Source of the DNA: CALIZF01 sp046292445
GTDB lineage: Bacteria; Pseudomonadota; Alphaproteobacteria; Rhodobacterales; Rhodobacteraceae
NCBI GenBank assembly: GCA_046292445.1
Contig: JBKBQT010000005.1
Coordinates: 62,001 to 126,000, forward strand
Direction of reading: 5' to 3'
DNA: 64,000 nt
Positions 10,259-25,091 of the stretch are shown here, piece by piece. Under the pieces are notes generated by a model. That model saw nothing but the letters and a program-made list of their open reading frames with translations, was not told the origin of the DNA and did no database searches. The position numbers and the translations under genes are program-made. Position 1 is the stretch's first letter; each line of letters begins with the position of its first letter.

Positions 10259-11361
10259 CGACCGGATTCTATTTCAGCGAGCGCACGCTGTGGCATACGG
10301 CGGGCGAGCATGCGCTTATCCTGCCGCCGGGGGGCCATGTGCAGCCGCCGGCGGGGGGCGGCCATGCCGAAAGCCCCGAGAGCAAGCGGCGGTTCAGGAA
10401 CCTGCTCGATGTCTCGGGCCTTCTGGCGCAGCTTGCCCTGCGCGACGCGCCGCCGGCGACGCGGACCGATCTGCTGCGCATCCATCCGGCCAGCTATCTC
10501 GACCGGTTCAAGGCGATGTCGGATGCCGGCGGCGGGAATGCGGGGTTCTATTCGCCGTTCGGCGCGGGATCCTACGAGATCGCCTGCCTGTCGGCGGGGC
10601 TGGCGAAGCAGGCCGTTGCCGATGTGTTCCTGCGGCGGGTGGACAACGCCTATGCGCTCAGCCGTCCGCCGGGGCATCACTGCCTGCCCGAGCAGTCGAT
10701 GGGGTTCTGCCTTCTGGCCAATATCCCCGTCGCGGTCGAGGCGGCGCGGGCCGAACACGGGCTCGGCCGGGTGGTCATCCTCGACTGGGACGTGCATTTC
10801 GGCAACGGCACGGCCGCCTGCTATGCGGACCGGGCCGATACGCTGACCATCTCGATCCATCAGGACGGGTGTTTTCCGCCCGGCGCGGGGCCGGCGGAGG
10901 ATCGCGGGACGGGGGCCGGGGCGGGGGCGAACCTCAACATCCCGCTGCTGCCGGGGGGCGGGCACCGGGCCTATCTCGACGCGATGGACCTGCTCGTGAT
11001 CCCGGCGATCCGCGCGTTCGGGCCGGAGATGATCGTGGTGGCGAGCGGGCTGGACGCCAACGCCTTTGACCCGCTCGGCCGGATGCAGGCGCATTCGGGC
11101 ACGTTCCGGGCGATGACGAAGGCGGTGATGGCGCTGGCGGACGAGCTTTGCGGCGGGCGGCTGTGCCTCGTGCACGAAGGAGGCTATGCCGAGGCGGTGG
11201 TGCCCTTCATCGGGCAGGCGGTGATCGAGACGCTGTCGGGGATCGCAACCGAGGTCGTCGATCCTTTCGAGGCGATCACCGCGGGGCAGCAGCCGCCGGC
11301 CGATTTCGACGCCTTCCAACGCGCGCGGCTTGAGGCGCAGGCGCGGGTGGTGCTGGGATGA
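10255..11361 (+). CDS. Class II HDAC-like / acetylpolyamine-type amidohydrolase
   Basis: Zinc-dependent deacetylase of the arginase/HDAC fold, 368 residues, cytoplasmic. Active-site elements are intact: the His-His dyad in RPPGHHCLPEQ, the zinc ligands Asp and His in LDWDVHFGNGT, the third ligand Asp in ASGLDANAFDP, and the catalytic Tyr in HEGGYAE. In bacteria this family removes acetyl groups from polyamines or other small amines (AphA, AcuC). It overlaps livM and the next aminotransferase-fold gene by ATGA at each end. In this context I infer that it deacylates the imported substrate; the substrate itself is unknown. Confidence 0.85.
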   Translation: MTTGFYFSERTLWHTAGEHALILPPGGHVQPPAGGGHAESPESKRRFRNLLDVSGLLAQLALRDAPPATRTDLLRIHPASYLDRFKAMSDAGGGNAGFYSPFGAGSYEIACLSAGLAKQAVADVFLRRVDNAYALSRPPGHHCLPEQSMGFCLLANIPVAVEAARAEHGLGRVVILDWDVHFGNGTAACYADRADTLTISIHQDGCFPPGAGPAEDRGTGAGAGANLNIPLLPGGGHRAYLDAMDLLVIPAIRAFGPEMIVVASGLDANAFDPLGRMQAHSGTFRAMTKAVMALADELCGGRLCLVHEGGYAEAVVPFIGQAVIETLSGIATEVVDPFEAITAGQQPPADFDAFQRARLEAQARVVLG

Positions 11362-12641
11362 GCGACATCGACGCCATGCTGGCCCGGCGCGATGCGCTGC
11401 TCGGCCCCGGGATGCCGACTTTCTACCGCCGGCCGTTGCATATCGTGCGGGGCGAGGGGGTCTGGCTCTGGGATGCCGACGGGCGGCGCTACCTTGATGC
11501 CTACAACAACGTGCCGCATGTCGGGCACTGCCACCCGGCAGTGGTCGAGGCGATCTGCCGGCAGGCCTCGACGCTCAACACCCATACGCGCTACCTGCAC
11601 GCGGGCATCCTCGACTATGTCGAGCGTCTGACGGCGACTTTCGCGGCGCCGCTGCGCTCGGCCATCCTGACCTGCACCGGGTCCGAGGCGAACGACATCG
11701 CGCTGCGCATGGCGCAGGCGGTGACGGGGCGGACGGGGGTGATCGCGACCGATTTCACCTACCACGGAAACACGGCGGCGGTCGCGCATCTGTCCACCCG
11801 GATGCCGCCCATCGGCGGGGCGGGCGGGCATGTGCGGCACGTGCCGGCGCCCGACGGGCTGCGCCCGCTCGGCGGGACGGGGGGCGCGGCCTTCACCGCC
11901 GCCTGGGCAGGGGCAGTCGAGGCGGCGATCGGCGATCTGGCGGCGAGCCCGCACGGATTTTCCGCCCTCGTCATCTGCCCGTTCTTCGCCAACGAAGGGT
12001 TTCCGGCCCTGCCCGACGGGTTCCTCGCGCCGGCGGCCGCGGCCGTGCGCAAGGCCGGGGGCGTGCTGATCTGCGACGAGGTGCAGCCGGGGTTCGGCCG
12101 GCTCGGGCGGCATTTCTGGGGGCACCAGCGCGCGGGCGTCCAGCCCGATATCGTCACCATGGGCAAGCCGATGGGCAACGGCCATCCCGTGGCTGCCGTC
12201 GTCACCTCGCCCGAGATCATCGGGGCCTTCCGGGGCGCGTTCCGCTATTTCAACACCTTCGGGGGCAATCCGGTGTCGGTCGCGGCGGCCTCGGCGGTGC
12301 TCGACGTGCTCGAGGCCGAGCGTCTGCCGGAGAATGCCGAGACGACCGGCGCGACCGTGCGCGCGGCCTTCGAGCGGATCGCGGCGCGCCATCCGCGCAT
12401 CGCGCAGGTGCGGGGGGCCGGGCTGTTCTTCGGTGCGGAATTCGTCAGGCCGGATGGCAGCCCCGACGGCGATTTCACCGCCGAGGTCGTCGAGGGGATG
12501 CTGGCGCGCGGCGTGATCCTCAACCGGCTGGGGCGGGGGATGAACACGCTCAAGATCCGGCCGCCGCTGGTCTTCGGCCCGGCCGAGGCCGACCTGCTGG
12601 CCGGCGCGCTCGCCGATACCCTCGCCGAGCTCGACCGGTGA
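11358..12641 (+). CDS. Class III PLP enzyme, AGXT2L-like (phospholyase or aminotransferase)
   Basis: 427-residue fold-type I PLP enzyme. The catalytic Lys lies in TMGKPMGNGHP, and the PLP-binding Asp in LICDEVQPGFGRLG. The stretch YNNVPHVGHCHPAVVEAI followed by LNTHTRYLH closely resembles animal AGXT2L1/AGXT2L2. Those are not transaminases: they eliminate ammonia and phosphate from phosphoethanolamine or 5-phosphohydroxylysine. The adjacent APH-fold kinase (overlap ATGA, 12638) supports a kinase plus phospholyase pair rather than a classic omega-aminotransferase. That reaction is inference from resemblance and context; a true transaminase remains possible. Confidence 0.85.
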   Translation: MSDIDAMLARRDALLGPGMPTFYRRPLHIVRGEGVWLWDADGRRYLDAYNNVPHVGHCHPAVVEAICRQASTLNTHTRYLHAGILDYVERLTATFAAPLRSAILTCTGSEANDIALRMAQAVTGRTGVIATDFTYHGNTAAVAHLSTRMPPIGGAGGHVRHVPAPDGLRPLGGTGGAAFTAAWAGAVEAAIGDLAASPHGFSALVICPFFANEGFPALPDGFLAPAAAAVRKAGGVLICDEVQPGFGRLGRHFWGHQRAGVQPDIVTMGKPMGNGHPVAAVVTSPEIIGAFRGAFRYFNTFGGNPVSVAAASAVLDVLEAERLPENAETTGATVRAAFERIAARHPRIAQVRGAGLFFGAEFVRPDGSPDGDFTAEVVEGMLARGVILNRLGRGMNTLKIRPPLVFGPAEADLLAGALADTLAELDR

Positions 12642-13576
12642 GCGAGGCAGCGGCGGCGCTCGCCGCCTGGGGGCTGGGCGATGCGCCGCACAGGCTGGTG
12701 AGCCATCGCGAGAACCGCGTCTATGCGGTGGACCTGCCGTCGGGCGGGAGGGCGGCGCTGCGGCTGCATCGGGCGGGGTATCACGACCGGGCGGCGCTCT
12801 TATCCGAACTGTGGTTCATGAATGCCTGTGCCGATGCGGGCCTGCCGGTGCCGCGATCCATCGCGGCGGCGGACGGGCGGCTGCTCGTCGCGGCGGCGGG
12901 CAACGATTGCGACCTGCTCACCTGGCTTCCCGGCGCGCCCATCGCGCAGGCGGGCGAGCCGCTCGGCCCCGATGCGCCGGCGCGGTATCATGCGCTCGGT
13001 CTGGCGCTGGCGGCGCTGCACGGCGTTGCCGACGGCTGGACGCCGCCGGCGGGTTTCGTGCGGCCGGCCTGGGATGCGGCGGGGCTTGTCGGGGCGGCGC
13101 CGCTCTGGGGCCGGTTCTGGGACAATCCGGCCCTGACGGCGGGCGAGCGCGCGTGCCTCATCGCCGCGCGGGACCGGGCGCAGGCCTGGCTGGCCGCACA
13201 CGAACGTGCGTTCGATTACGGACTGATCCACGCCGATGCGCTGCGCGAAAACGTGCTCATCCGCAACGGGGCGGCGGCGCTGATCGATTTCGACGATTGC
13301 GGCTGGGGCTTCCGGCTGTTCGATCTGGCCACGGCGCTGCATCCGCTCGAGGGCGATCCGGGGTTCGACGGCTTGCGCGCGGCGCTGCTGGAGGGGTATC
13401 GCAGCCTGCGCCCGCTGACCGACGCGGACGAGGCCGCGCTGCCGGCATTCCTGATGCTGCGCGGGCTGACCTATGTCGGCTGGATCGCGACGCGGATGGA
13501 CGTGCCGGGCGCCGCGGCGCGGCAGCGGCGGGCGATCGACACGGCCTGCGCGCGCGCGGCGGCCTGGGCCGGCTGA
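12638..13576 (+). CDS. APH-fold small-molecule kinase (hydroxylysine/homoserine kinase-like)
   Basis: 312-residue phosphotransferase of the aminoglycoside phosphotransferase/homoserine kinase II superfamily. The catalytic loop is HADALRENVLI (HxDxxxxN pattern, about residues 196-206), and the metal-binding DFDD is in ALIDFDDCGWGFRLFD. The N-terminus has the short glycine loop region SHRENRVYAV. It shares an ATGA overlap with the AGXT2L-like gene. Animal hydroxylysine kinase (AGPHD1/HYKK) belongs to this fold and feeds AGXT2L2, so I infer that this kinase phosphorylates a hydroxyl next to an amino group. No aminoglycoside-resistance context is present. Confidence 0.8.
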   Translation: MSEAAAALAAWGLGDAPHRLVSHRENRVYAVDLPSGGRAALRLHRAGYHDRAALLSELWFMNACADAGLPVPRSIAAADGRLLVAAAGNDCDLLTWLPGAPIAQAGEPLGPDAPARYHALGLALAALHGVADGWTPPAGFVRPAWDAAGLVGAAPLWGRFWDNPALTAGERACLIAARDRAQAWLAAHERAFDYGLIHADALRENVLIRNGAAALIDFDDCGWGFRLFDLATALHPLEGDPGFDGLRAALLEGYRSLRPLTDADEAALPAFLMLRGLTYVGWIATRMDVPGAAARQRRAIDTACARAAAWAG

Positions 13577-13580
13577 GGCG

Positions 13581-14542
13581 TCAGGGCGCGATGGTCACGC
13601 GCGCCGCCATCCGCTCGATCACCGCGCCGTCGCGCGTCAGTTCGGCATCCGCCGCATAGGTGCCGGGCGGCCAGCCTGCGGCCGGCATCCGCCGCCCGGC
13701 AAAGCGCATCGCCCGCGCCTGCGTGCGCTCAAGCGTGGCGTCATGGTTCACCACCGCCCCATCCGGCCCGGCGAGACGCAGCATGAGCCGGTCGCCAGCC
13801 CGCACGCCGAAGAGATGCGCCCAGACGATCAGCGCGGGGGCGTCGCGGGGCAGGGCGGGCGTCTCGGGCAGGCCGGCCTTGACCGCCGCGAAAGTCGGCG
13901 GCGCGACCGCGACCCCGAGGCCGATCAGCCCGCCCGGCCGGTAGGGCGGCGGATCGGCCCAGAGCGTGACCGCCGGGGCGGCATCGCAGGTCGCCGCCGG
14001 GTCCGGGTGGAACGGATCGACCGCCACGCCGTCGCGGCGCACGGTCAGATGGAGATGGGGAAATTCCGTCCGCCCCGACAGGCCGATGCGGCCGACCGGC
14101 TCGCCCGCCGCCACCGCCTGGCCGCCGCGCACCGCGACCGAGCCTTGCGCGAGGTGGCACAGCTGCGTCTGCCACCCGCCCTCATGGTCGATCACCACCC
14201 CGTTGCCGCAATCGCGCCCCTCGAGCGCAGGGGCGGCCGGGTCGCCGACGGCGATGTCGGGCATGCCGTCGCGCACCGCCCGAACCGTGCCGGCCGCGGG
14301 TGCGAGCACGGCGACGCCCCGATCCATCGCGGCGCGCGTCGGCACGGCGAAGTCGGTCCCGTCATGGCCGTCATAGCTCAGCGGGCCGCAGGCGAAATCG
14401 GACGCGCCGGGGCCGGGATCGCGGTCCATGAACTGCTGGATGAAGCAGGTCTGCCCGAGCGTGCATTCGACCGGGACCACGAATGGCTGCGCCGCCGCAG
14501 GCAGGGCCGCGGCGGCGCGGAGGGCGGCCAGCGCCGCCCGGA

Positions 14543-14546
<4 letters not shown>
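13581..14546 (-). CDS. Secreted M23 (LytM-type) peptidase
   Basis: 321 residues with an alanine-rich signal peptide (cleavage near LPAAAQP). The catalytic domain keeps the M23 zinc motif HxxxD in GHDGTDFAVP and the HLHLTVR motif near EFPHLHL, so it is probably an active metallopeptidase on peptidoglycan cross-links. A beta-rich C-terminal domain follows (from about residue 200). Its start overlaps the clpA stop (ATGA), so it is translationally coupled to clpA. It converges tail-to-tail (4 bp apart) with the kinase gene. Confidence 0.85.
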
Positions 14547-16861
<2,315 letters not shown>

Positions 16862-16944
16862 GTGACTGCTCCTTTTCGATGCGGGCCGGTCGGGGGGGGA
16901 GCGCACAGCGCAACGGCCACGATCAAGCCTTGCCTCATGGTGTT

Positions 16945-16974
16945 AAACATCGGTTTTCCGCGCCGCGCTTCAAG
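16945..16974 (-). promoter_or_regulatory. Candidate heat-shock (sigma-32) promoter of clpA
   Basis: On the minus strand CTTGAAG (16974-16968), a 15-base spacer and CGATGTTT (16952-16945) approximate the RpoH pattern CTTGAAA-N13/15-CCCCATNT. It lies about 85 bases before the clpA GTG. clpA is a heat-shock gene in many proteobacteria. Pattern match only. Confidence 0.35.
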
Positions 16975-17044
16975 TGAAATCTCCGGCGGGGCGCGAATTT
17001 CGTCGGGCGTGCAGCGGAATGTGATCGCGGTGCGGGCCGCTGCG

Positions 17045-17806
17045 TCAGAAACGGTCCTTCGCCGCGCGGACGGCGGCGAAAACCTGCGCCGGCGCGGCAC
17101 CCTGCAGACCGACGGCGGCAGCGACAGCGGGCAGGTGGACACGCAGATAGGGGTTGGTCGCGCGTTCCTCGCCCAGCGTGGATGGGACGGTCGGCCTGCC
17201 CGCATCGCGGGCATCCGCGACCGCCTCTGCCCGGGAAATAAGCGCTGCATTGTCCGGTTCAAGCGTCAGCGCGAAACGGATGTTGGCGGCGGTGTATTCG
17301 TGGCCCGAACAGATCAGCGTTTCGTCCGCCAGACCGGCGAAGGCGGCGAAGGCCCCGTGCATATCCGCCGCCGTCCCCTCGAAGAGCCGGCCGCAGCCGG
17401 CGGCCATCAGGCTGTCGGCGGTGAAGGCGATCCCGTCGAAGAGGAAGGCGACATGGCCCAGCGTGTGCCCCGGCACCGCGATCACGCGCCCGGTGTTTCC
17501 GCCTATGGCGATGCTGTCCTCGGGCGCCACCGCGCGGTCCAGCGGCGGCAGGCGATGCGCATCGGCCGCGGCCCCCGTCACCGCCGCCCCGGTCGCCGCA
17601 ACAAGGTCCGCGACGCCCGCGATATGGTCGTCATGATGATGCGTCAGCAGGATGTCGGTCAGCCGCCAGCCGCGCCGCCGCAGCTCGGCAAGGATCGGGT
17701 CTGCATCGGGCACATCGACGCAGGCCGTCGCCCCCGTTTCGGGATCATGGGCGAGGAATGCGTAGTTGTCGGCGAGGCACGGCACGGTCACAAGCGTCAG
17801 CGGCAT
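17045..17806 (-). CDS. gloB: Hydroxyacylglutathione hydrolase (glyoxalase II)
   Basis: Hydrolyses S-D-lactoylglutathione to D-lactate and glutathione, completing methylglyoxal detoxification. 253 residues. The binuclear metal motif THHHDDH is at about residues 55-61 (LLTHHHDDHIAG). Further ligands are seen in PGHTLGHVAF, FTADSLMAAGCGRLFEG and SGHEYTAANIRFAL. The C-terminal HAGH domain contains the family NPYLR motif (TNPYLRVHLP). It is transcribed towards clpA, with 183 bp between them, and is divergent from the methyltransferase gene. Confidence 0.95.
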   Translation of the reverse strand: MPLTLVTVPCLADNYAFLAHDPETGATACVDVPDADPILAELRRRGWRLTDILLTHHHDDHIAGVADLVAATGAAVTGAAADAHRLPPLDRAVAPEDSIAIGGNTGRVIAVPGHTLGHVAFLFDGIAFTADSLMAAGCGRLFEGTAADMHGAFAAFAGLADETLICSGHEYTAANIRFALTLEPDNAALISRAEAVADARDAGRPTVPSTLGEERATNPYLRVHLPAVAAAVGLQGAAPAQVFAAVRAAKDRF

Positions 17807-17869
17807 GGCGTTCTTCCTTCGGATTTCCTATGTTTCCTCCGGTTGTGGCCCGACAGTGGCAGGGAGGCA

Positions 17870-18613
17870 ATGCACCTCGACGTACACGACCTGCGCGAAT
17901 TCTATTACCGCACGCGGCTGGGGCGAGCGGCGCAGAAGGCGATCCGCGCGCGGATCGCTGCGCTCGCCCCGCCGCGGGCGGGCGAGGTCGTGGCGGGTTT
18001 CGGCTTCGCGGTGCCGCTGTTGCGGCCCTACCTCGAGGCGGATGCGCGGGTGATCGCGCTGATGCCGGCGCCGCAGGGCGTGATGCCCTGGCCGGCCGGG
18101 CAGGCCAACGTCGCCGCGCTTTGCGACGAGGCGCACTGGCCGCTGCTGCCGGCGTCGGTGGACCGGCTCATCCTGATGCACGGGCTCGAGACGTCCGAGC
18201 GCCCCTCGGCGCTGCTCGACGAGGCATTCCGCGTGCTCGCGCCCGGCGGCAGCGTGATCTTCGTCGTGCCCAACCGCGCCGGCCTCTGGGCGCGGCGCGA
18301 CGGGACGCCCTTCGGATATGGCCGGCCCTATTCGGCCGGCCAGCTCGAGGCGCAGATGAAGCGGCATGCCTTCACCCCGGAACGGGCGATCTCGGCGCTC
18401 TACGTCCCGCCGGTCGAGGCGCGGTTCTGGCTGCGGACGGCCGATTTCTGGGAACGGACGGGGCGGACCATCCTGCCGTGGCGGGCGGGGGGCGTGCTGA
18501 TCGTGGAGGGGACCAAGGAACTCCATGCCCCGACGCGCGGCACTGCGGCGGCCGTGCAGCGGCCGATGCGCGTGCTCGAGGGCGCCGCACGGCCGGTCGC
18601 CGAACCGGGTTGA
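17870..18613 (+). CDS. Class I SAM-dependent methyltransferase (Methyltransf_11 type)
   Basis: 247 residues. The central part fits a Rossmann methyltransferase: a first glycine region around VVAGFGFAVPLL, then LPASVDRLILMHGLE and LDEAFRVLAPGGSVIFVVPN, the characteristic post-motif with APGG. Motif I (usually ExGxGxG) is weak, so SAM binding is less certain than the fold. Substrate is unknown. The start ATG 17870 has AGGGAGG directly before it. This gene stands divergent to gloB in many Rhodobacterales, where it is an uncharacterised methyltransferase. Confidence 0.75.
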   Translation: MHLDVHDLREFYYRTRLGRAAQKAIRARIAALAPPRAGEVVAGFGFAVPLLRPYLEADARVIALMPAPQGVMPWPAGQANVAALCDEAHWPLLPASVDRLILMHGLETSERPSALLDEAFRVLAPGGSVIFVVPNRAGLWARRDGTPFGYGRPYSAGQLEAQMKRHAFTPERAISALYVPPVEARFWLRTADFWERTGRTILPWRAGGVLIVEGTKELHAPTRGTAAAVQRPMRVLEGAARPVAEPG

Positions 18614-18627
18614 ACCCGGCCCGCCGC

Positions 18628-18652
18628 CCCTTGCGCCAAAGCGTCGCAAGGG
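18628..18652 (+). terminator. Hairpin after the methyltransferase gene
   Basis: CCCTTGCG and CGCAAGGG form a perfect 8-bp stem around a 9-base loop, 15 bases after the stop codon. There is no T-run, so it may slow or process rather than intrinsically terminate transcription. Confidence 0.35.
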
Positions 18653-18843
18653 CCGCGCGGGCATTCCCGAACGTCAGTTATACTGGCGCCAAGGGGGTCA
18701 CGGGGACGTGTCTTTCCCCGTTGCGGCACTGCGGCACCTCTGCTAGACGCACGCCAGATTGAGGGCACGGGGATCGCACTTCGTGTCACAGGCGGGTTGC
18801 GGCCGATCTCGCCGCGGCAGCCCAGATCAGGAAAGGATCGCCC

Positions 18844-19404
18844 TTGTCCGAACCCGCGTCGATCTCTGCCGGAATTGCCGCGCGTTATGCCGCGGCGCTG
18901 TTCGAACTCTGCGAGGGCGACAAGGCGATGGCCGCACTGGAGGCGGACGTCGGCGCGCTGCGCGCCGCGCTTGCCGAAAGCGCGGATCTGCGCGACGTGA
19001 TCGCCTCGCCGCTGCTCACGCGCGACGAACAGGGGCGGGCGCTCGGCGCGGTCGCGGCGCGGATGGGGCTTGGCACGCTGACCGCCAACACGCTGGCGCT
19101 GATGGCGGCCAAGCGGCGGCTGTTCGTTCTGCCGCAGATGCTCGAGAACCTGACGCAGCGGATCGCCGCCGCGCGCGGCGAGGTGACGGCCGAGGTGGCA
19201 TCGGCCACGCCGCTGACCCCCGCGCAGGCGAGAACGCTGGCCGACACCCTTTCGGCCCGGGTGGGCAAGACGGTCAAGTTGCAGACAACGGTGGACGAGG
19301 CGCTGATCGGCGGCCTCGTCGTCAAGGTCGGCTCGCGGATGATCGACACATCGATCCGCGCCAGGCTGGCCGCACTCCAGAATGCCATGAAAGAGGTTCG
19401 TTGA
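18844..19404 (+). CDS. atpH: F1F0 ATP synthase delta subunit
   Basis: 186-residue stator subunit linking F1 to the peripheral stalk. Family features: GIAARYAAALFEL at the N-terminus, LLTRDEQGRAL, the long C-terminal EVTAEVASATPLT segment, and the terminal KVGSRMIDTSIRARL. The only start that gives the family N-terminus (MSEPASISAG) is TTG 18844, preceded by AGGAAAGGA, so a weak start codon appears to be used. It is the first gene of atpHAGDC; F0 genes are absent here, as expected in alphaproteobacteria. A 230-bp noncoding leader precedes it with a TATACT (18679-18684) but no convincing -35. Confidence 0.95.
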   Translation: MSEPASISAGIAARYAAALFELCEGDKAMAALEADVGALRAALAESADLRDVIASPLLTRDEQGRALGAVAARMGLGTLTANTLALMAAKRRLFVLPQMLENLTQRIAAARGEVTAEVASATPLTPAQARTLADTLSARVGKTVKLQTTVDEALIGGLVVKVGSRMIDTSIRARLAALQNAMKEVR

Positions 19405-19405
19405 C

Positions 19406-20944
<1,539 letters not shown>

Positions 20945-20970
20945 GGGCGCGGCATTAGGGGAGCACCGCG

Positions 20971-21840
20971 ATGCCGAGCCTCAAGGCGCTGAAAGTACGG
21001 ATCGGAAGCGTCAAGAACACGCGGAAGATCACCAAGGCGATGCAGATGGTCGCCGCCGCGAAACTGCGCCGCGCGCAGGAAGCGGCCGAGGCCGCCCGTC
21101 CCTATGCCGAGCGGATGACGGCCGTGATCGGCGGCCTGTCCGCGTCGGTGGCCACATCGACCGAGGCACCGCGCCTGCTGGCGGGCACCGGGCAGGACCG
21201 GACCCATCTTCTGGTCGTCATGACGGCCGAACGGGGCCTTTGCGGCGGGTTCAACTCGTCGATCGTGCGGCTGGCGCGGATGACGGCCGAACGCCTGCGG
21301 GCCGAGGGCAAGACGGTCAAGATCCTGACCGTGGGGCGCAAGGGCCGCGACCAGCTTCGCCGCGATCTGGCACCGCTCTTCGTCGGGCATGTCGATCTGA
21401 GCGACGTCAAGAAGCTCGGCTACGAGGATGCGCGGCGGATCGCGATGGACGTGATCGCCCGGTTCGAGGGCGGCGAGTTCGACGTCGCCACGATCTTCTA
21501 CAACCGCTTCCAGTCGGTCATCAGCCAGATCCCGACGGCGATGCAGGTGATCCCGGCGAAATACGAGGCGCAGGCGACGCAGGCCGCGCTCTATGACTAC
21601 GAGCCGGGGGAAGAGGCGATCCTGGCCGATCTTCTGCCCCGCGGCGTCGCGACGCAGATCTTCGGTGCGCTGCTGGAAAATGCCGCATCCGAACAGGGCG
21701 CGCGGATGAGCGCGATGGACAATGCGACGCGCAATGCGGGCGACATGATCAACCGCCTGACGATCCAGTACAACCGCTCGCGTCAGGCCGCGATCACCAA
21801 GGAACTGATCGAAATCATCTCGGGCGCCGAGGCGCTCTGA
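20971..21840 (+). CDS. atpG: F1F0 ATP synthase gamma subunit
   Basis: Central rotor shaft of F1, 289 residues. The N-terminal helix MPSLKALKVRIGSVKNTRKI and the C-terminal helix ending TKELIEIISGAEAL are the conserved antiparallel coiled coil. The internal Rossmann-like part contains TAERGLCGGFNSSIVR, a family hallmark. It lies 26 bp after atpA with GGGGAGC before the ATG, and 16 bp before atpD. Confidence 0.98.
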   Translation: MPSLKALKVRIGSVKNTRKITKAMQMVAAAKLRRAQEAAEAARPYAERMTAVIGGLSASVATSTEAPRLLAGTGQDRTHLLVVMTAERGLCGGFNSSIVRLARMTAERLRAEGKTVKILTVGRKGRDQLRRDLAPLFVGHVDLSDVKKLGYEDARRIAMDVIARFEGGEFDVATIFYNRFQSVISQIPTAMQVIPAKYEAQATQAALYDYEPGEEAILADLLPRGVATQIFGALLENAASEQGARMSAMDNATRNAGDMINRLTIQYNRSRQAAITKELIEIISGAEAL

Positions 21841-21856
21841 CCGGACGGAGAGACAC

Positions 21857-23278
<1,422 letters not shown>

Positions 23279-23285
23279 GGCGGGG

Positions 23286-23684
23286 ATGGCAACGCTTCAG
23301 TTCGATCTGGTCAGCCCCGAGCGGCGGCTCGCCTCGGTTGCCGCGACCGAGGTCATGATCCCCGGCGCCGAGGGCGACATGACCGCCCTTGCCGGGCACC
23401 TGCCGACGATCACCACGCTGCGGCCGGGCATCCTGCGGGCCGTCGCGGCAGGCGGGGACCAGGCCTTTGCCGTGACGGGCGGCTTTGCCGAGATCACCGG
23501 CACGGCCGTGTCGGTGCTGGCCGAGCGGGCGATCCCGGTTGCCGAGGTGACGGCGGGCGATCTGGACGGCTTCGTGGCCGAGGCGCGCGAACGCGCCGCG
23601 GCGGCCGGCGCGGATCGTGCGGAGGCCGAGAAGTTCCTGTCCGACATGGAAGCGCTCAAGGTAGCGGTCCAGGGCGCGCGCTGA
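23286..23684 (+). CDS. atpC: F1F0 ATP synthase epsilon subunit
   Basis: Inhibitory/rotor subunit, 132 residues, last gene of the operon. The N-terminal beta-sandwich starts TLQFDLVSPERRLAS and contains VMIPGAEGDMTALAGHLP, both standard. The C-terminal helical hairpin is shorter and alanine-rich (ARERAAAAGADRAEAEKFL). It begins 7 bp after atpD. It converges with the sigma-54-type regulator gene only 18 bp downstream, and I see no intrinsic terminator between them. Confidence 0.97.
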   Translation: MATLQFDLVSPERRLASVAATEVMIPGAEGDMTALAGHLPTITTLRPGILRAVAAGGDQAFAVTGGFAEITGTAVSVLAERAIPVAEVTAGDLDGFVAEARERAAAAGADRAEAEKFLSDMEALKVAVQGAR

Positions 23685-23702
23685 GGCGCAGGCAGGTCCG
23701 GG

Positions 23703-25087
<1,385 letters not shown>

Positions 25088-25091
<4 letters not shown>

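Noticed and set aside
12638..13576. Aminoglycoside resistance gene (APH fold).
   Set aside because: The fold is shared with many metabolic kinases; it overlaps a PLP enzyme gene in a catabolic operon, and no resistance or mobile context exists.
5511..13576. Genomic island or recent transfer for the first LIV operon.
   Set aside because: Base composition and codon style match the neighbours; no integrase, tRNA, attachment repeats or insertion sequence flank it.
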